Below are positions 36,268 to 44,661 of a DNA stretch of 64,000 nt, piece by piece. How positions within the stretch are numbered: the first letter of the stretch is position 1; each line of letters starts with the position of its first letter. Location of the stretch: assembly GCA_013214705.1 (NCBI GenBank), contig JABSRZ010000003.1, positions 651,443-715,442 of the forward strand, given 5' to 3'. The notes under the pieces were generated by a model, which saw only the letters and a program-made list of their open reading frames with translations, was not told the DNA's origin and searched no databases. The position numbers and the translations under genes were made by a program. Source of the stretch: Hyphomicrobiales bacterium. GTDB lineage: Bacteria; Pseudomonadota; Alphaproteobacteria; Rhizobiales; OSC116.

Positions 36268-36663
36268 ATGGCCAAACTTAAAACCCAAGCAGAATTACGC
36301 AAAATTCTCACCGATGAGCAATTTAATGTCACCCAAAATGCCGGCACAGAAAGCCCGCATAGCCACAAATATAATCAACAATTTTCGCTCGGCACCTATC
36401 ATTGCATTTGTTGCGACACGGCATTGTTTTTGTCCGATACCAAATTCGATGCCAGTTGCGGCTGGCCGAGTTTTTTCGCCACTGTTGGCGATAATGTGGT
36501 TAAAGAAATAGAAGATTTATCCTATCTCAACCGCCCGCGGACAGAAATCAGATGCGCAAATTGCGATGCGCATTTGGGCCATGTTTTCCCCGATGGGCCA
36601 CCGCCAACTGGTCTGCGATATTGCCTCAATGGCAGCGCCCTTAATTTCACACCCAATAGCTAA
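36268..36663 (+). CDS. msrB: peptide-methionine (R)-S-oxide reductase
   Basis: A 131-residue MsrB. The zinc site is formed by HCICCDTA and [10 protein letters not shown]; the catalytic Cys is in [11 protein letters not shown]; substrate-binding motifs are CGWPSFF and [18 protein letters not shown] lies 9 nt before the ATG. It repairs the R form of oxidised methionine in the cytoplasm. It is followed after 9 bp by the oligopeptidase gene and is divergent from the antiporter operon. Confidence 0.96.
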   Translation: MAKLKTQAELRKILTDEQFNVTQNAGTESPHSHKYNQQFSLGTYHCICCDTALFLSDTKFDASCGWPSFFATVGDNVVKEIEDLSYLNRPRTEIRCANCDAHLGHVFPDGPPPTGLRYCLNGSALNFTPNS

Positions 36664-36672
36664 AGAACAACT

Positions 36673-38754
36673 ATGTCCACAGCCCCCATTTGCCCAAAAA
36701 TCCCAAAAACTGACACCCATCATGGCATCACCCGCACCGATAATTATGCGTGGTTGCGCGATGATAATTGGCAAGATGTATTGCGCGATCCGTCGGTTCT
36801 AAACCAAGATATACGCAGCCATCTTGAAGCTGAAAACCAATATACGCTTGGTAAATTGGCCGATACAAAAACCCTACAAGCCATCCTTTATAAAGAAATG
36901 CGTGGTCGTATTAAAGAAGATGACAATAGCGTACCGGTTAAAGACGGCATTTATGAATATGGCTCAAAATTCGAAACCGGAATGGAATATGCCATCCACT
37001 ACCGCACTCATCTAGCCGACCAAAAACAACAGGTTTTGGTCGATGGCAACCTATTGGCCAAGGGCGAAAAATATTTTCGCATCATTGATTTGGCCCATAG
37101 TCCCGATCATCGGTATATTGCCTATGGTGTGGATGTGAAGGGCAGCGAAAAATATACAATTAAAGTGTTAGATACCCAAACCAATAGCCTATTGGCCGAT
37201 GAAATTTTGGACACCACCGGCAGCATAGTTTGGGCGGCGGATAGCCAAAACTTCTTCTATGTGAAAGTCGATGATAACCACCGCCCGTCAGATGTATATT
37301 GCCATCTATTAGGCGATAAGGGCGATAAAACCGACAAACATACATTTCACGAAAGCGATGCCGGCTTATTTGTAAATGTCGGCAAAACCCAAGATGGCGC
37401 CTACATCATCATCAATGCGGCCGATCACGAAAGCTCTGAATTGCACTATATAGATGCCGCTCGCCCCATGGATAAACCGAAGGTCTTTCTAAAACGTAGT
37501 GCGTTGCACGAATATAGCGTCGAGCATCATAACGGCTATTTCTACATCCTGTCCAATTATAACAATCGCGAAGATTTCGCAATTTTCAAAACTAAATTTG
37601 GTGAGTCTGAAGCTATAAATTGGCAAGAAGTTGTGCCACATGCAGCTGGCACGCTGATCATTAGTTGTGGTATGCTTAAAAACTGGCTCATCTGGTTGCA
37701 ACGCAAAAATGGCCTGCCGTCAATTTTGGCGCTAAATTTGCAAACTTTGGAGCAACATGAAGTGGGGTTTGATGAACAAGCCTATGCCCTTGGTTTGAGC
37801 CTAGGCTTAGAGTTTGACACCGACAATATACGCTTCACCTATTCCAGCCCGACCACTCCGGCGCAAACCTTCGATTATAATCTAGCCACAAAAGCCCGCA
37901 ACTTAATCAAACAACAAGAAATTCCGTCTGGCCATAACATTGCCGATTATGTCACCAAACGCCTGTTTGCCAGCAGCCATGATGGCCAAGAAATCCCCAT
38001 CACCATATTGTATAAATCTGGTTTAAAATTAGATGGCAATGCGCCGATGTTGCTTTATGGCTATGGTTCATATGGGTTTAGCATGCCGGCTAGTTTCAAC
38101 TCAAAAATGTTAAGCCTGGTCGACCGCGGGTTTATTTATGCCATAGCCCATGTGCGCGGCGGCATGGAAAAAGGTTATCATTGGTATAAATCGGCCAAAC
38201 GCGAGACCAAAGCCAATAGTTTCAAAGATTTTGTCTCTTGTGCGCATTATTTAATCGAAAATAAATATACCAAGGCCGGCCATATAATTGCCGAAGGTCG
38301 AAGTGCTGGCGGTTTGCTGATGGGCGCCATCAACAATATGGCGCCAGAGCTTTGGGGCGCGGTTATATCCGAAGTTCCATTTGTCGATACGCTGACCACA
38401 ATGTTGGATGATACTTTGCCACTCACCCCACCTGAATGGCCAGAATGGGGCAACCCGATTGCCGATGAAGCGGCCTATAAAAACATTCAATCTTATTCAC
38501 CTTATGATCAGATTAGCGCGGCAAATTACCCAGCTATTTTGGCAGTTGGCGGGCTTACAGACCCGCGCGTTACCTATTGGGAACCGGCAAAATGGGTGGC
38601 AAAACTGCGCGAATATAGCACATCAAGCAATGACATTTTACTTTATACCGAAATGGAAGCCGGCCATGGCGGTGCGTCTGGCCGGTTCGAAAGTTTAAAA
38701 GAAGATGCCCGGCTTTATGCTTTTGCCATCAAAGCACTGGGTTTAAATAAATGA
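36673..38754 (+). CDS. ptrB: oligopeptidase B (S9A serine peptidase)
   Basis: A 693-residue cytoplasmic peptidase with an N-terminal beta-propeller (about 75-410) and an alpha/beta hydrolase domain. The catalytic triad is visible as S544 (EGRSAGGLLMG), D630 (TDPRVTYWEP) and H665 (AGHGGASGR). PFVDTLTTMLDDTLPLTPPEWPEWGNP is characteristic of oligopeptidase B, which cuts short peptides after basic residues. No signal peptide. It is in one transcript unit with msrB and the DUF2164 gene, the latter overlapping by 4 nt. Confidence 0.95.
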   Translation: MSTAPICPKIPKTDTHHGITRTDNYAWLRDDNWQDVLRDPSVLNQDIRSHLEAENQYTLGKLADTKTLQAILYKEMRGRIKEDDNSVPVKDGIYEYGSKFETGMEYAIHYRTHLADQKQQVLVDGNLLAKGEKYFRIIDLAHSPDHRYIAYGVDVKGSEKYTIKVLDTQTNSLLADEILDTTGSIVWAADSQNFFYVKVDDNHRPSDVYCHLLGDKGDKTDKHTFHESDAGLFVNVGKTQDGAYIIINAADHESSELHYIDAARPMDKPKVFLKRSALHEYSVEHHNGYFYILSNYNNREDFAIFKTKFGESEAINWQEVVPHAAGTLIISCGMLKNWLIWLQRKNGLPSILALNLQTLEQHEVGFDEQAYALGLSLGLEFDTDNIRFTYSSPTTPAQTFDYNLATKARNLIKQQEIPSGHNIADYVTKRLFASSHDGQEIPITILYKSGLKLDGNAPMLLYGYGSYGFSMPASFNSKMLSLVDRGFIYAIAHVRGGMEKGYHWYKSAKRETKANSFKDFVSCAHYLIENKYTKAGHIIAEGRSAGGLLMGAINNMAPELWGAVISEVPFVDTLTTMLDDTLPLTPPEWPEWGNPIADEAAYKNIQSYSPYDQISAANYPAILAVGGLTDPRVTYWEPAKWVAKLREYSTSSNDILLYTEMEAGHGGASGRFESLKEDARLYAFAIKALGLNK

Positions 38755-38981
38755 TAGACTTGTCGACGGATAGAAAAGCCGAATTGATACATAAAATTAA
38801 GCTCTATTTCGAAGCAGAATTAGATCAAGATATCGGCCAATTTGATGCCGAATTTTTACTCGAATTTTTTGCCAAAGAACTAGGTTCAAATATCTATAAT
38901 CAAGCTTTGTGGGATATGCAGGCGCAGTTAAAAGAGCGTTTCGAGCTGATGAATGACATTATTTATCAGTTGGAGAAATGA
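38751..38981 (+). CDS. DUF2164 protein
   Basis: A 76-residue acidic helical protein that matches DUF2164: LYFEAELDQDIGQFDAEFLLEFFAKELG, then YNQALWDMQAQL. Its ATG overlaps the ptrB stop (ATGA), so translation is coupled. Length is typical for the family. The function is unknown. It ends 3 bp from the convergent ASCH-domain gene. Confidence 0.9.
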   Translation: MIDLSTDRKAELIHKIKLYFEAELDQDIGQFDAEFLLEFFAKELGSNIYNQALWDMQAQLKERFELMNDIIYQLEK

Positions 38982-38984
38982 GTT

Positions 38985-39461
38985 TTAAACGGCTTGATCT
39001 TGCGGCGAAAGCAATAGCTCAAACCAATAAACCAAAAGTTCGGTATGTTTGCTAAATACAATGCCAGCATCGTTACAACTTTCGATTAGTGAGCCGGTGC
39101 GCTTTGCCCGCCATTGAGCTAAGCTGCCATCGCCTATGGCTATATCATTGGCTATATTTTCGGTCATGTCTTGATAAGCGACCATTTTTATATGTGTCAC
39201 TTTGCCAACCGCTTTTGGCATGCCATGATAATCAGCGAATACCAAAGTTAACCCCACTTTTGGCAGCTTAAGGTTTTGAATTTCAAACCATTCTTTGGCC
39301 ACAAAGCCTGCCGATTTTTTACGCGCCCGCAATTGGTTTAAATCGGCTTCAGACTGCTCATTATTGTAACCAAAATGGATGTATCTTATATCATCCATAT
39401 CGTGGCTCAAGCTGTGGGCTTGCATGTAATCAGTTATAAATTCTAATATCTTGTCACTCAT
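38985..39461 (-). CDS. ASCH-domain protein
   Basis: A 158-residue protein with a PUA-like ASCH domain: a central LTLVFADYHGMPKAVGKVTHIKM strand region, then IGDGSLAQWRAKR and ELLVYWFELL at the end. The ATG at 39461 is preferred; a GTG three codons earlier is possible. ASCH proteins bind nucleic acids or nucleosides, and some are N4-acetylcytidine amidohydrolases, but no specific substrate can be named here. The 167-bp region upstream carries two inverted repeats (39481-39496 and 39563-39576). Confidence 0.75.
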   Translation of the reverse strand: MSDKILEFITDYMQAHSLSHDMDDIRYIHFGYNNEQSEADLNQLRARKKSAGFVAKEWFEIQNLKLPKVGLTLVFADYHGMPKAVGKVTHIKMVAYQDMTENIANDIAIGDGSLAQWRAKRTGSLIESCNDAGIVFSKHTELLVYWFELLLSPQDQAV

Positions 39462-39628
39462 ATTTTCCACTCAGATCTATAACATATTTCTATGTTGCGC
39501 TGCGTTTCTCAATATTGGTCTTACTAAAGGAACAAATATCGTTAGCTTTCTAACCACACTCTTAGACTAAAGTCTATGTCTGTATTTTGTCAAGATATTA
39601 TTAAGTATTGTCCATATATTAATATTTA

Positions 39629-40777
39629 TTACATTTCCAATTCGAATATGCGATCACTATAACTAGCGCCATTTATCAAAATCTCTAGTCTATGCTGACC
39701 CGGATAGTATTTCCTGGTCGAAATTGGTTTGAATATTTGTTTCTTGTTAATGATTATCTTTTCACCTTGGGTCATGTTTAAATTTTTGAGTTTAAACACT
39801 TTTCGCGCCTGCTTGCCATTCGCCTTCATGAAATGGATGGCAAAATCTAACACAAAATACTGCTCAATATTGGAGTTGAGTTCAAAATTAAACTCCAAAT
39901 AATCGCCCATTTTAATCACCGCATTTTTAAAACTCAGCTGGCCAATTTGCACATCTACATGTTGGCTAAACCCCAACACCGCAAATACGCCGGGGTGGCC
40001 TTGCTTCACTAGGCCGCGGGTGGCGCGCTTGGCTATCCACAATTGGTTTTTCTTAAGGCTTTCATGGCTATGTTTTAACCATTTTTTACAAGTTTCAATC
40101 ACCAAGTCTGGGTGGTCTTTTGATATGTCGTTTAGATTATTGGCAACCGATCTGCGTACATATTCGGCTTCATCATCTTTCAATCGCTGTAATAATTTAA
40201 TCACCGGTTGTGGGTCTTTAACAAATTGTTTTAGCTGCAATCCCCATGGCAATCTGGGGCGCATACCCTCGCTCGCCAAACGCCTCACATAGGCATTGTC
40301 ATCTTCGCACCAGCTCAAAAGTCGCTTATAGGTCAGTTCAAAATGCTGGTTTATAAACGGCCGAATGGCAAATTCTGCCGAAAATAATGGCGTTAGTGCT
40401 GCCAGCACGTCTAGGCTTTTTTCTGGGTGGTTAAGCCCATATTCACCCACATAATCAATCAGCGGCCAAATGGCAAATATGCTAAAACTATCATCGCCCT
40501 CATTGGTTGGCCAAATGTCAGGCAGCTGCATCAATATTTCACATGTATGTTCGTAATCTTGTGGCAAATATAGGTGCAGGCTGGCAATTAAATGGTTCAC
40601 CCGGGCTTTTAATTCCAAATTTTCAAGCCCGTCTAAACCAGCGTCTATAAATTTTTGCTGTTCAAATTCTGGCCACACTTGGTGTATTTTTTCGGCTATT
40701 TTTGTCACCGCAACTTTGCCCAAACTATGCTTCATTAATTTCGCGTCATCAGCTGCCATTTTCGCCCCATTCATCAC
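39629..40777 (-). CDS. AlkD-like DNA alkylation repair protein (HEAT repeats)
   Basis: A 382-residue protein of the COG4335 group. Repeated helical HEAT-like units run through about 100-270; YVRRLASEGMRPRLPWG and EYVRRSVANNLNDISKDHPDLV are hallmark segments. The C-terminal 120 residues are beta-rich, as in the long version of the family. AlkD proteins excise N3- and N7-alkylpurines without base flipping; glycosylase activity of this longer group is less certain. It is divergent from sodB. Confidence 0.88.
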   Translation of the reverse strand: MMNGAKMAADDAKLMKHSLGKVAVTKIAEKIHQVWPEFEQQKFIDAGLDGLENLELKARVNHLIASLHLYLPQDYEHTCEILMQLPDIWPTNEGDDSFSIFAIWPLIDYVGEYGLNHPEKSLDVLAALTPLFSAEFAIRPFINQHFELTYKRLLSWCEDDNAYVRRLASEGMRPRLPWGLQLKQFVKDPQPVIKLLQRLKDDEAEYVRRSVANNLNDISKDHPDLVIETCKKWLKHSHESLKKNQLWIAKRATRGLVKQGHPGVFAVLGFSQHVDVQIGQLSFKNAVIKMGDYLEFNFELNSNIEQYFVLDFAIHFMKANGKQARKVFKLKNLNMTQGEKIIINKKQIFKPISTRKYYPGQHRLEILINGASYSDRIFELEM

Positions 40778-40808
40778 TCATTTTGCCACACCTATCTAAT
40801 TAGCTGGC

Positions 40809-40835
40809 TTGTATTGTTTTAGATAAGACTATAAG
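40809..40835 (+). promoter_or_regulatory. sodB: candidate sodB promoter
   Basis: TTGTAT (40809-40814), a short 15-nt spacer and TATAAG (40830-40835). Predicted transcription start near 40842, at the left edge of an FNR/FixK-like box. The short spacer makes this tentative. Confidence 0.35.
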
Positions 40836-40841
40836 ATGCCT

Positions 40842-40855
40842 TTGATATAAATCAA
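40842..40855. promoter_or_regulatory. FNR/FixK-type box upstream of sodB
   Basis: The sequence TTGAT-ATAA-ATCAA is a perfect match to the FNR/FixK consensus TTGAT-N4-ATCAA. It ends 18 bp before the sodB start codon and lies downstream of the candidate -10, a position where binding would block transcription. This fits repression of superoxide dismutase when oxygen is absent. No FNR-family gene is in the window. Confidence 0.55.
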
Positions 40856-40873
40856 TAATAATTGGAGGCTTAA

Positions 40874-41479
40874 ATGGCATTTGAATTACCAGTTCTACCT
40901 TATGCGTATGACGCATTGGACCCTTATATGTCGGCAGAAACTTTAGAGTTTCATCACGACAAACATCATAATGCTTATGTCACAAATGGCAATAATTTGC
41001 TAGCTGGTTCAGGCCTCGAAGACATGTCGCTAGAAGACATCATCAAAACCACTTATGGCGACGCTTCAAAAGCTGGTTTGTTTAACAATGCAGCCCAGCA
41101 TTATAACCATATGCACTTCTGGAATTGGATGAAAAAAGACGGCGGCGGCGCTATCCCTGGCGAATTGGAAGCCAAAATTATAGCCGATCTTGGTTCGGTT
41201 GCGGCTTTGCGCGACGCTTTCTTAACCGCTGGTGCTACCCAATTTGGTTCTGGATGGTGCTGGTTGGTGCAAAATGCCGAAGGCAAATTGGAGGTGACTA
41301 AAACTGCCAATGGCGTGAACCCATTATGCTTTAATCAAACCCCATTATTGGGTTGTGATGTGTGGGAACATAGCTATTACATAGATTACCGCAATGCCCG
41401 GCCTAAATATCTAGAAGCTTATTTCGACAATATGATTAATTGGGAATATGTGGCAGAATTATTTGGCAACGCCGCTTAA
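40874..41479 (+). CDS. sodB: superoxide dismutase [Fe]
   Basis: A 201-residue Fe/Mn-type superoxide dismutase. Metal ligands are H27 (LEFHHDKHH), the His in QHYNHMHFWNW, and the Asp and His in CDVWEHSYYIDY. GSGWCWLV and AAQ-H before the second ligand favour the iron form. No signal peptide, so cytoplasmic. GGAGG lies 6 nt before the ATG. A strong terminator follows. The promoter region carries a perfect FNR-type box. Confidence 0.96.
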   Translation: MAFELPVLPYAYDALDPYMSAETLEFHHDKHHNAYVTNGNNLLAGSGLEDMSLEDIIKTTYGDASKAGLFNNAAQHYNHMHFWNWMKKDGGGAIPGELEAKIIADLGSVAALRDAFLTAGATQFGSGWCWLVQNAEGKLEVTKTANGVNPLCFNQTPLLGCDVWEHSYYIDYRNARPKYLEAYFDNMINWEYVAELFGNAA

Positions 41480-41501
41480 TTTAATGTTTGCTTACAAATT
41501 T

Positions 41502-41527
41502 AAAGCCCCGCTTCTGTGGGGCTTTTT
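41502..41527 (+). terminator. bidirectional intrinsic terminator, sodB / azlD
   Basis: AAAGCCCC and GGGGCTTT form an 8-bp stem with an 8-nt loop, followed by T residues on the plus strand and, less strongly, on the minus strand. It lies between convergent sodB and azlD and can serve both. Confidence 0.9.
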
Positions 41528-41537
41528 ATTTATACGG

Positions 41538-41831
41538 CTAGGTTAAAAATTGCAAGGCCAACAGGCCACCCAAGCCAACAATCATCGATATCATAGAATT
41601 GTTGGTAAGCCAAAAAACCACCAAAAATACCACCAACACGGCCTGCTCACTCGGGCTACCTTCCAACGCACGTGGTATAAAAAACGATGCCATGGCGCAA
41701 ATAGGTAAGATTATGAGCGTCGAACGATATGGCGAGTCTTCGGCCACAAAATTAGACATTAATATGCCAAAAACCCGGGTGAAATATACCACTATTGGCA
41801 ATGATATCAAAATCACCCAAGGTTCAACCAT
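41538..41831 (-). CDS. azlD: AzlD-family branched-chain amino acid exporter subunit
   Basis: A 97-residue protein with four membrane helices. TRVFGILMSN near the start and ILPICAMASFFIPRAL fit AzlD. It overlaps azlC by 8 nt. Together with AzlC it forms an export system for branched-chain or related amino acids at the inner membrane. Confidence 0.9.
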   Translation of the reverse strand: MVEPWVILISLPIVVYFTRVFGILMSNFVAEDSPYRSTLIILPICAMASFFIPRALEGSPSEQAVLVVFLVVFWLTNNSMISMIVGLGGLLALQFLT

Positions 41832-42519
41832 TTTGGCGCTCCTTGCGTTGGTTAAATTCCAGCCACAGGTTACTTGTCGCCCCCACGGTCACGCCGCCAA
41901 TCATAATCGTAAATTGGTCAGCATGTGCCAAATATAAAACCAATATCACCATTGCCGCTAATATAATCGGCAATTTAAACCCATCATCGGCGCGTATAAG
42001 CAAAGTGGTCAATAAACCCAAATACATAATGCCTGCATATGCCAGACCATCCAAAATCGACTGTTGCAGACTTTCTGCAATCAAAATGCCGACAAATGTG
42101 CCGATAACCCAAAAACAATATACCGTAAGGCTAATCCCACTAATGTAGGCATATTTATGTTTTATCTGGTTATTTTTTATTCCCAGCACGTAGCTAATGT
42201 CATTAAAAATAATAATACTCGTATATTTGCGCCAAACTGGTTGTCCCCGAAAGGCATGGCCTAATGCCAAGCCCATAAAAATATTTCGGGATGTGATTAA
42301 AAAACACGACACCACTATGGTGGCAAATGGCAAGGTATCGCCCCACATGGTTAGCGTGGTGAACTGCGCGCTGCCAGCAAATACAAATGCGCTTAACGAC
42401 ATGGCCTCTACAAAGCTTAGCCCTTTGGCTACGGCTGCCGCACCAAAAATGGTGGCAAATACCGCCGCTGTTGCCGACAAACCAAGGCTATCAATTGCCC
42501 CGCGTCTAAAATCATTCAT
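41824..42519 (-). CDS. azlC: AzlC-family branched-chain amino acid exporter subunit
   Basis: A 231-residue protein with about seven membrane helices: EAMSLSAFVFAGSAQFTTLTMW is the family signature, followed by SRNIFMGLALG. The ATG at 42519 has AGGA 6 nt upstream; one two codons earlier has no spacing. It works with AzlD as a small-amino-acid exporter. Confidence 0.92.
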   Translation of the reverse strand: MNDFRRGAIDSLGLSATAAVFATIFGAAAVAKGLSFVEAMSLSAFVFAGSAQFTTLTMWGDTLPFATIVVSCFLITSRNIFMGLALGHAFRGQPVWRKYTSIIIFNDISYVLGIKNNQIKHKYAYISGISLTVYCFWVIGTFVGILIAESLQQSILDGLAYAGIMYLGLLTTLLIRADDGFKLPIILAAMVILVLYLAHADQFTIMIGGVTVGATSNLWLEFNQRKERQNG

Positions 42520-42596
42520 ATTCATTCCTGCTTAATATTTGCAGTTTAGTTAGGCATAAAAACTGTTTCTGTCCAATAAATTTAATTGATACATGC

Positions 42597-42608
42597 AAGT
42601 TGCAACTT
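42597..42608. promoter_or_regulatory. 12-bp palindrome between azlC and the DUF2267/2780-like gene
   Basis: AAGTTGCAACTT is a perfect palindrome in the 171-bp divergent intergenic region. It could be an operator for azlCD or for the gene at 42691. Length alone does not exclude chance. Confidence 0.3.
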
Positions 42609-42690
42609 AATAATCAAATTCTGCTTGCAAAACCCAATCGGGAACATCATGTTAAGGGCACAATAATATAAAGGATTATAAAAGCATCAT

Positions 42691-43089
42691 ATGGACCATA
42701 TCATCACAAAAATTACCGAAAAAGTCGGCATCGATAAAGCTCTTGCCACCAAAGCTGTCGGTATAATTTTAAATTTAGTCGACTCTTCTATTTCAGATGA
42801 AACCAAGGAAACCCTATATACAGCTGTACCAGCGGCCAAAGATCTTGCAAGCCAAGGCTCTGACGTTAGCGGCGGCGGGCTTATGGGCATGGCGGGTGGT
42901 CTGTTTGGCGGCGGCGGCGGCGCGATGGGCGCAATGGCGGCGATGGGCAAGTTAAATGATGCTGGCTTAGATACCGATCAAATCGGCAAAATTGGCAAGA
43001 TATTGCTCAACCATTTGGGCGATGAAGGCGGCGAAGAATTGGTCGGTGAGATTGTCAATGCCATCCCGGGTTTAGACAGATTTATCTAA
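42691..43089 (+). CDS. DUF2267/DUF2780-like small protein
   Basis: A 132-residue acidic protein. The N-terminal 55 residues form helices similar to DUF2267/DUF2780 proteins (ALATKAVGIILNLVDSSISDETKETL). A Gly/Ala/Met-rich linker follows (about 70-92), then a C-terminal LNDAGLDTDQIGKIGKILLNHL. No signal peptide. It is a monocistronic gene with its own terminator. The function is unknown. Confidence 0.7.
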   Translation: MDHIITKITEKVGIDKALATKAVGIILNLVDSSISDETKETLYTAVPAAKDLASQGSDVSGGGLMGMAGGLFGGGGGAMGAMAAMGKLNDAGLDTDQIGKIGKILLNHLGDEGGEELVGEIVNAIPGLDRFI

Positions 43090-43109
43090 GCCGAACTGAT
43101 GAAGAAAAT

Positions 43110-43132
43110 AGGAGCTAACGCTCCTTTTTTTT
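43110..43132 (+). terminator. intrinsic terminator
   Basis: AGGAGC, loop TAAC, GCTCCT, then a run of T residues. It lies 20 nt after the stop of the DUF2267/2780-like gene and isolates it from the mutase operon. Confidence 0.92.
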
Positions 43133-43146
43133 CGGCTTGCATTTTC

Positions 43147-43162
43147 CATACGCTAGCGTATG
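43147..43162. promoter_or_regulatory. 16-bp palindrome upstream of the mutase operon
   Basis: CATACGCTAGCGTATG is a perfect 16-bp palindrome centred about 66 bp upstream of the predicted transcription start. A perfect TATAAT -10 lies at 43209-43214, with only a weak -35. This position suits an activator. The binding protein is unknown. Confidence 0.5.
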
Positions 43163-43242
43163 TTAAAGACGGGTCATTTACTTGCTTTAATTCGAACTTG
43201 TCTGTGGCTATAATGGTTTTAGCGGTTTAATCTGGGTTCACT

Positions 43243-44661
43243 ATGTCAAATAATGGGTTTGAAAATATTAAATATGATGATTGGTTAAGCTTTGCAAAGC
43301 AAAGTCTTAAGACCGAATCATTGGATCATTTGGCCAAAACCACCCTTGATGGCATTGTTATACAGCCGCTCTATATAGACCGAGTTGGGCATCAGCAACC
43401 TGCCCTGCCCCATGGCGGTTGGCAGGTTAATCAAGCCATCAATCACCCGGATGTAAAACAAGCACATCGCCAAATTTTACAGGATTTAGAACAAGGTGTT
43501 AATGGCCTCAGCCTATATTCGAACCAATGTTTAAATGCCCGTGGTTATGGAGTTAACTTAAATCAAGTTAATTTTGATAGTCTATTTGAAAACATATATT
43601 TAGAGATGATTTCATTGCGTTTAGAATCTGGTTTAGATGAGTTTGAATGCGCCCGGCTGGCAGAGGCATATTATACCAAACAAGGTTATTTCGCCAAAGG
43701 CACTGCTTTGTCTCTGGGGATAGATCCGATTGGTAAATTGGCTTTATATGGCGGCTGGGATGATGAGAATGAGGCCAAACAACAGGTTCAAACCGCGTTA
43801 AATACTCACCAAGCGCTGCATATTTTACGTGCCGATGGCCGCATCGCACATAATGCCGGGGCGAGTGAAGCCCAAGAGTTGGCATTTGCCTTATCTTCCG
43901 CCCTCACCTATCTAAAATGGGCAGATGAGGCTGGCATCGACCTGTCATTTGCCGCGCAAAAAATCGAAATTTGTTTGGCGGCCAGCCAATCGCAATTTCT
44001 AACCATGGCCAAATTCCGCGCCATGCGGCATTTATGGGCAGAATTGCTCGATGGCCTAAACATCCAACCATCAGATGCCTATATTTTTGCCGAAACCTCC
44101 TACCGCATGAGCACCAAATCTGACCCGTGGGTTAACCTGTTGCGCACCACCATTGGTTGTTTTGCAGCTGGTGTCGGCGGCGCAAACCAAATATCCATAT
44201 TGCCGCTGTCTGCCGCCATTGGCCTCGCCCCGGCATTCGATAGGCGCATGGCGCGCCATATACAAACTATTTTGATGCAAGAAAGCCACATAGCCGATGT
44301 TAACGACCCTAGCCACGGCAGCTTTTATATAGAGACATTGACCCATGACCTAACCGCCAAGGCATGGGCATTATTTCAAAATATGCAAAAATCTGGCGGC
44401 GTCATTTCCGGCCTTATAGATGGCAGTTTGCAATTGTCAATTGCCCAAGTCGCCAAAAAAACCCAGCAAAACCTGGCCGATAAAACCCAGATTCTGGTCG
44501 GGACATCCGAATTTATAAATGCAGATGAAAAACCATATGAAGTTTTAGATGTCGACCGATTCAGCTTAAAAACACCAAATTTTACCACCAAAATTAAGCC
44601 TTTGACGCCGTTAAGAGATAGCGAAATGTTTGAAACCGCTAGCGAGGCCGCACATGTCTAA
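43243..44661 (+). CDS. mutA: methylmalonyl-CoA mutase small (beta) subunit
   Basis: A 472-residue TIM-barrel protein of the mutase beta family: [30 protein letters not shown] and [29 protein letters not shown]. It has no cobalamin-binding domain; the usual small subunit is about 600-640 residues, so the degenerate C-terminal B12 domain has been lost. It pairs with the catalytic subunit to interconvert methylmalonyl-CoA and succinyl-CoA. It overlaps mutB by 8 nt. Confidence 0.93.
   Translation: MSNNGFENIKYDDWLSFAKQSLKTESLDHLAKTTLDGIVIQPLYIDRVGHQQPALPHGGWQVNQAINHPDVKQAHRQILQDLEQGVNGLSLYSNQCLNARGYGVNLNQVNFDSLFENIYLEMISLRLESGLDEFECARLAEAYYTKQGYFAKGTALSLGIDPIGKLALYGGWDDENEAKQQVQTALNTHQALHILRADGRIAHNAGASEAQELAFALSSALTYLKWADEAGIDLSFAAQKIEICLAASQSQFLTMAKFRAMRHLWAELLDGLNIQPSDAYIFAETSYRMSTKSDPWVNLLRTTIGCFAAGVGGANQISILPLSAAIGLAPAFDRRMARHIQTILMQESHIADVNDPSHGSFYIETLTHDLTAKAWALFQNMQKSGGVISGLIDGSLQLSIAQVAKKTQQNLADKTQILVGTSEFINADEKPYEVLDVDRFSLKTPNFTTKIKPLTPLRDSEMFETASEAAHV

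Noticed and set aside
41599-42535. Several plus-strand open frames across the AzlC/AzlD region
   Set aside because: They mirror hydrophobic azlC and azlD codons; no start signals or family resemblance.
43289-43300. GCTTTGCAAAGC palindrome that contains the TTTGCAAA half-site of PccR-type regulators
   Set aside because: It lies inside the coding region of the mutase small subunit, and the second TTTGCAAA half expected after 4 nt is absent.
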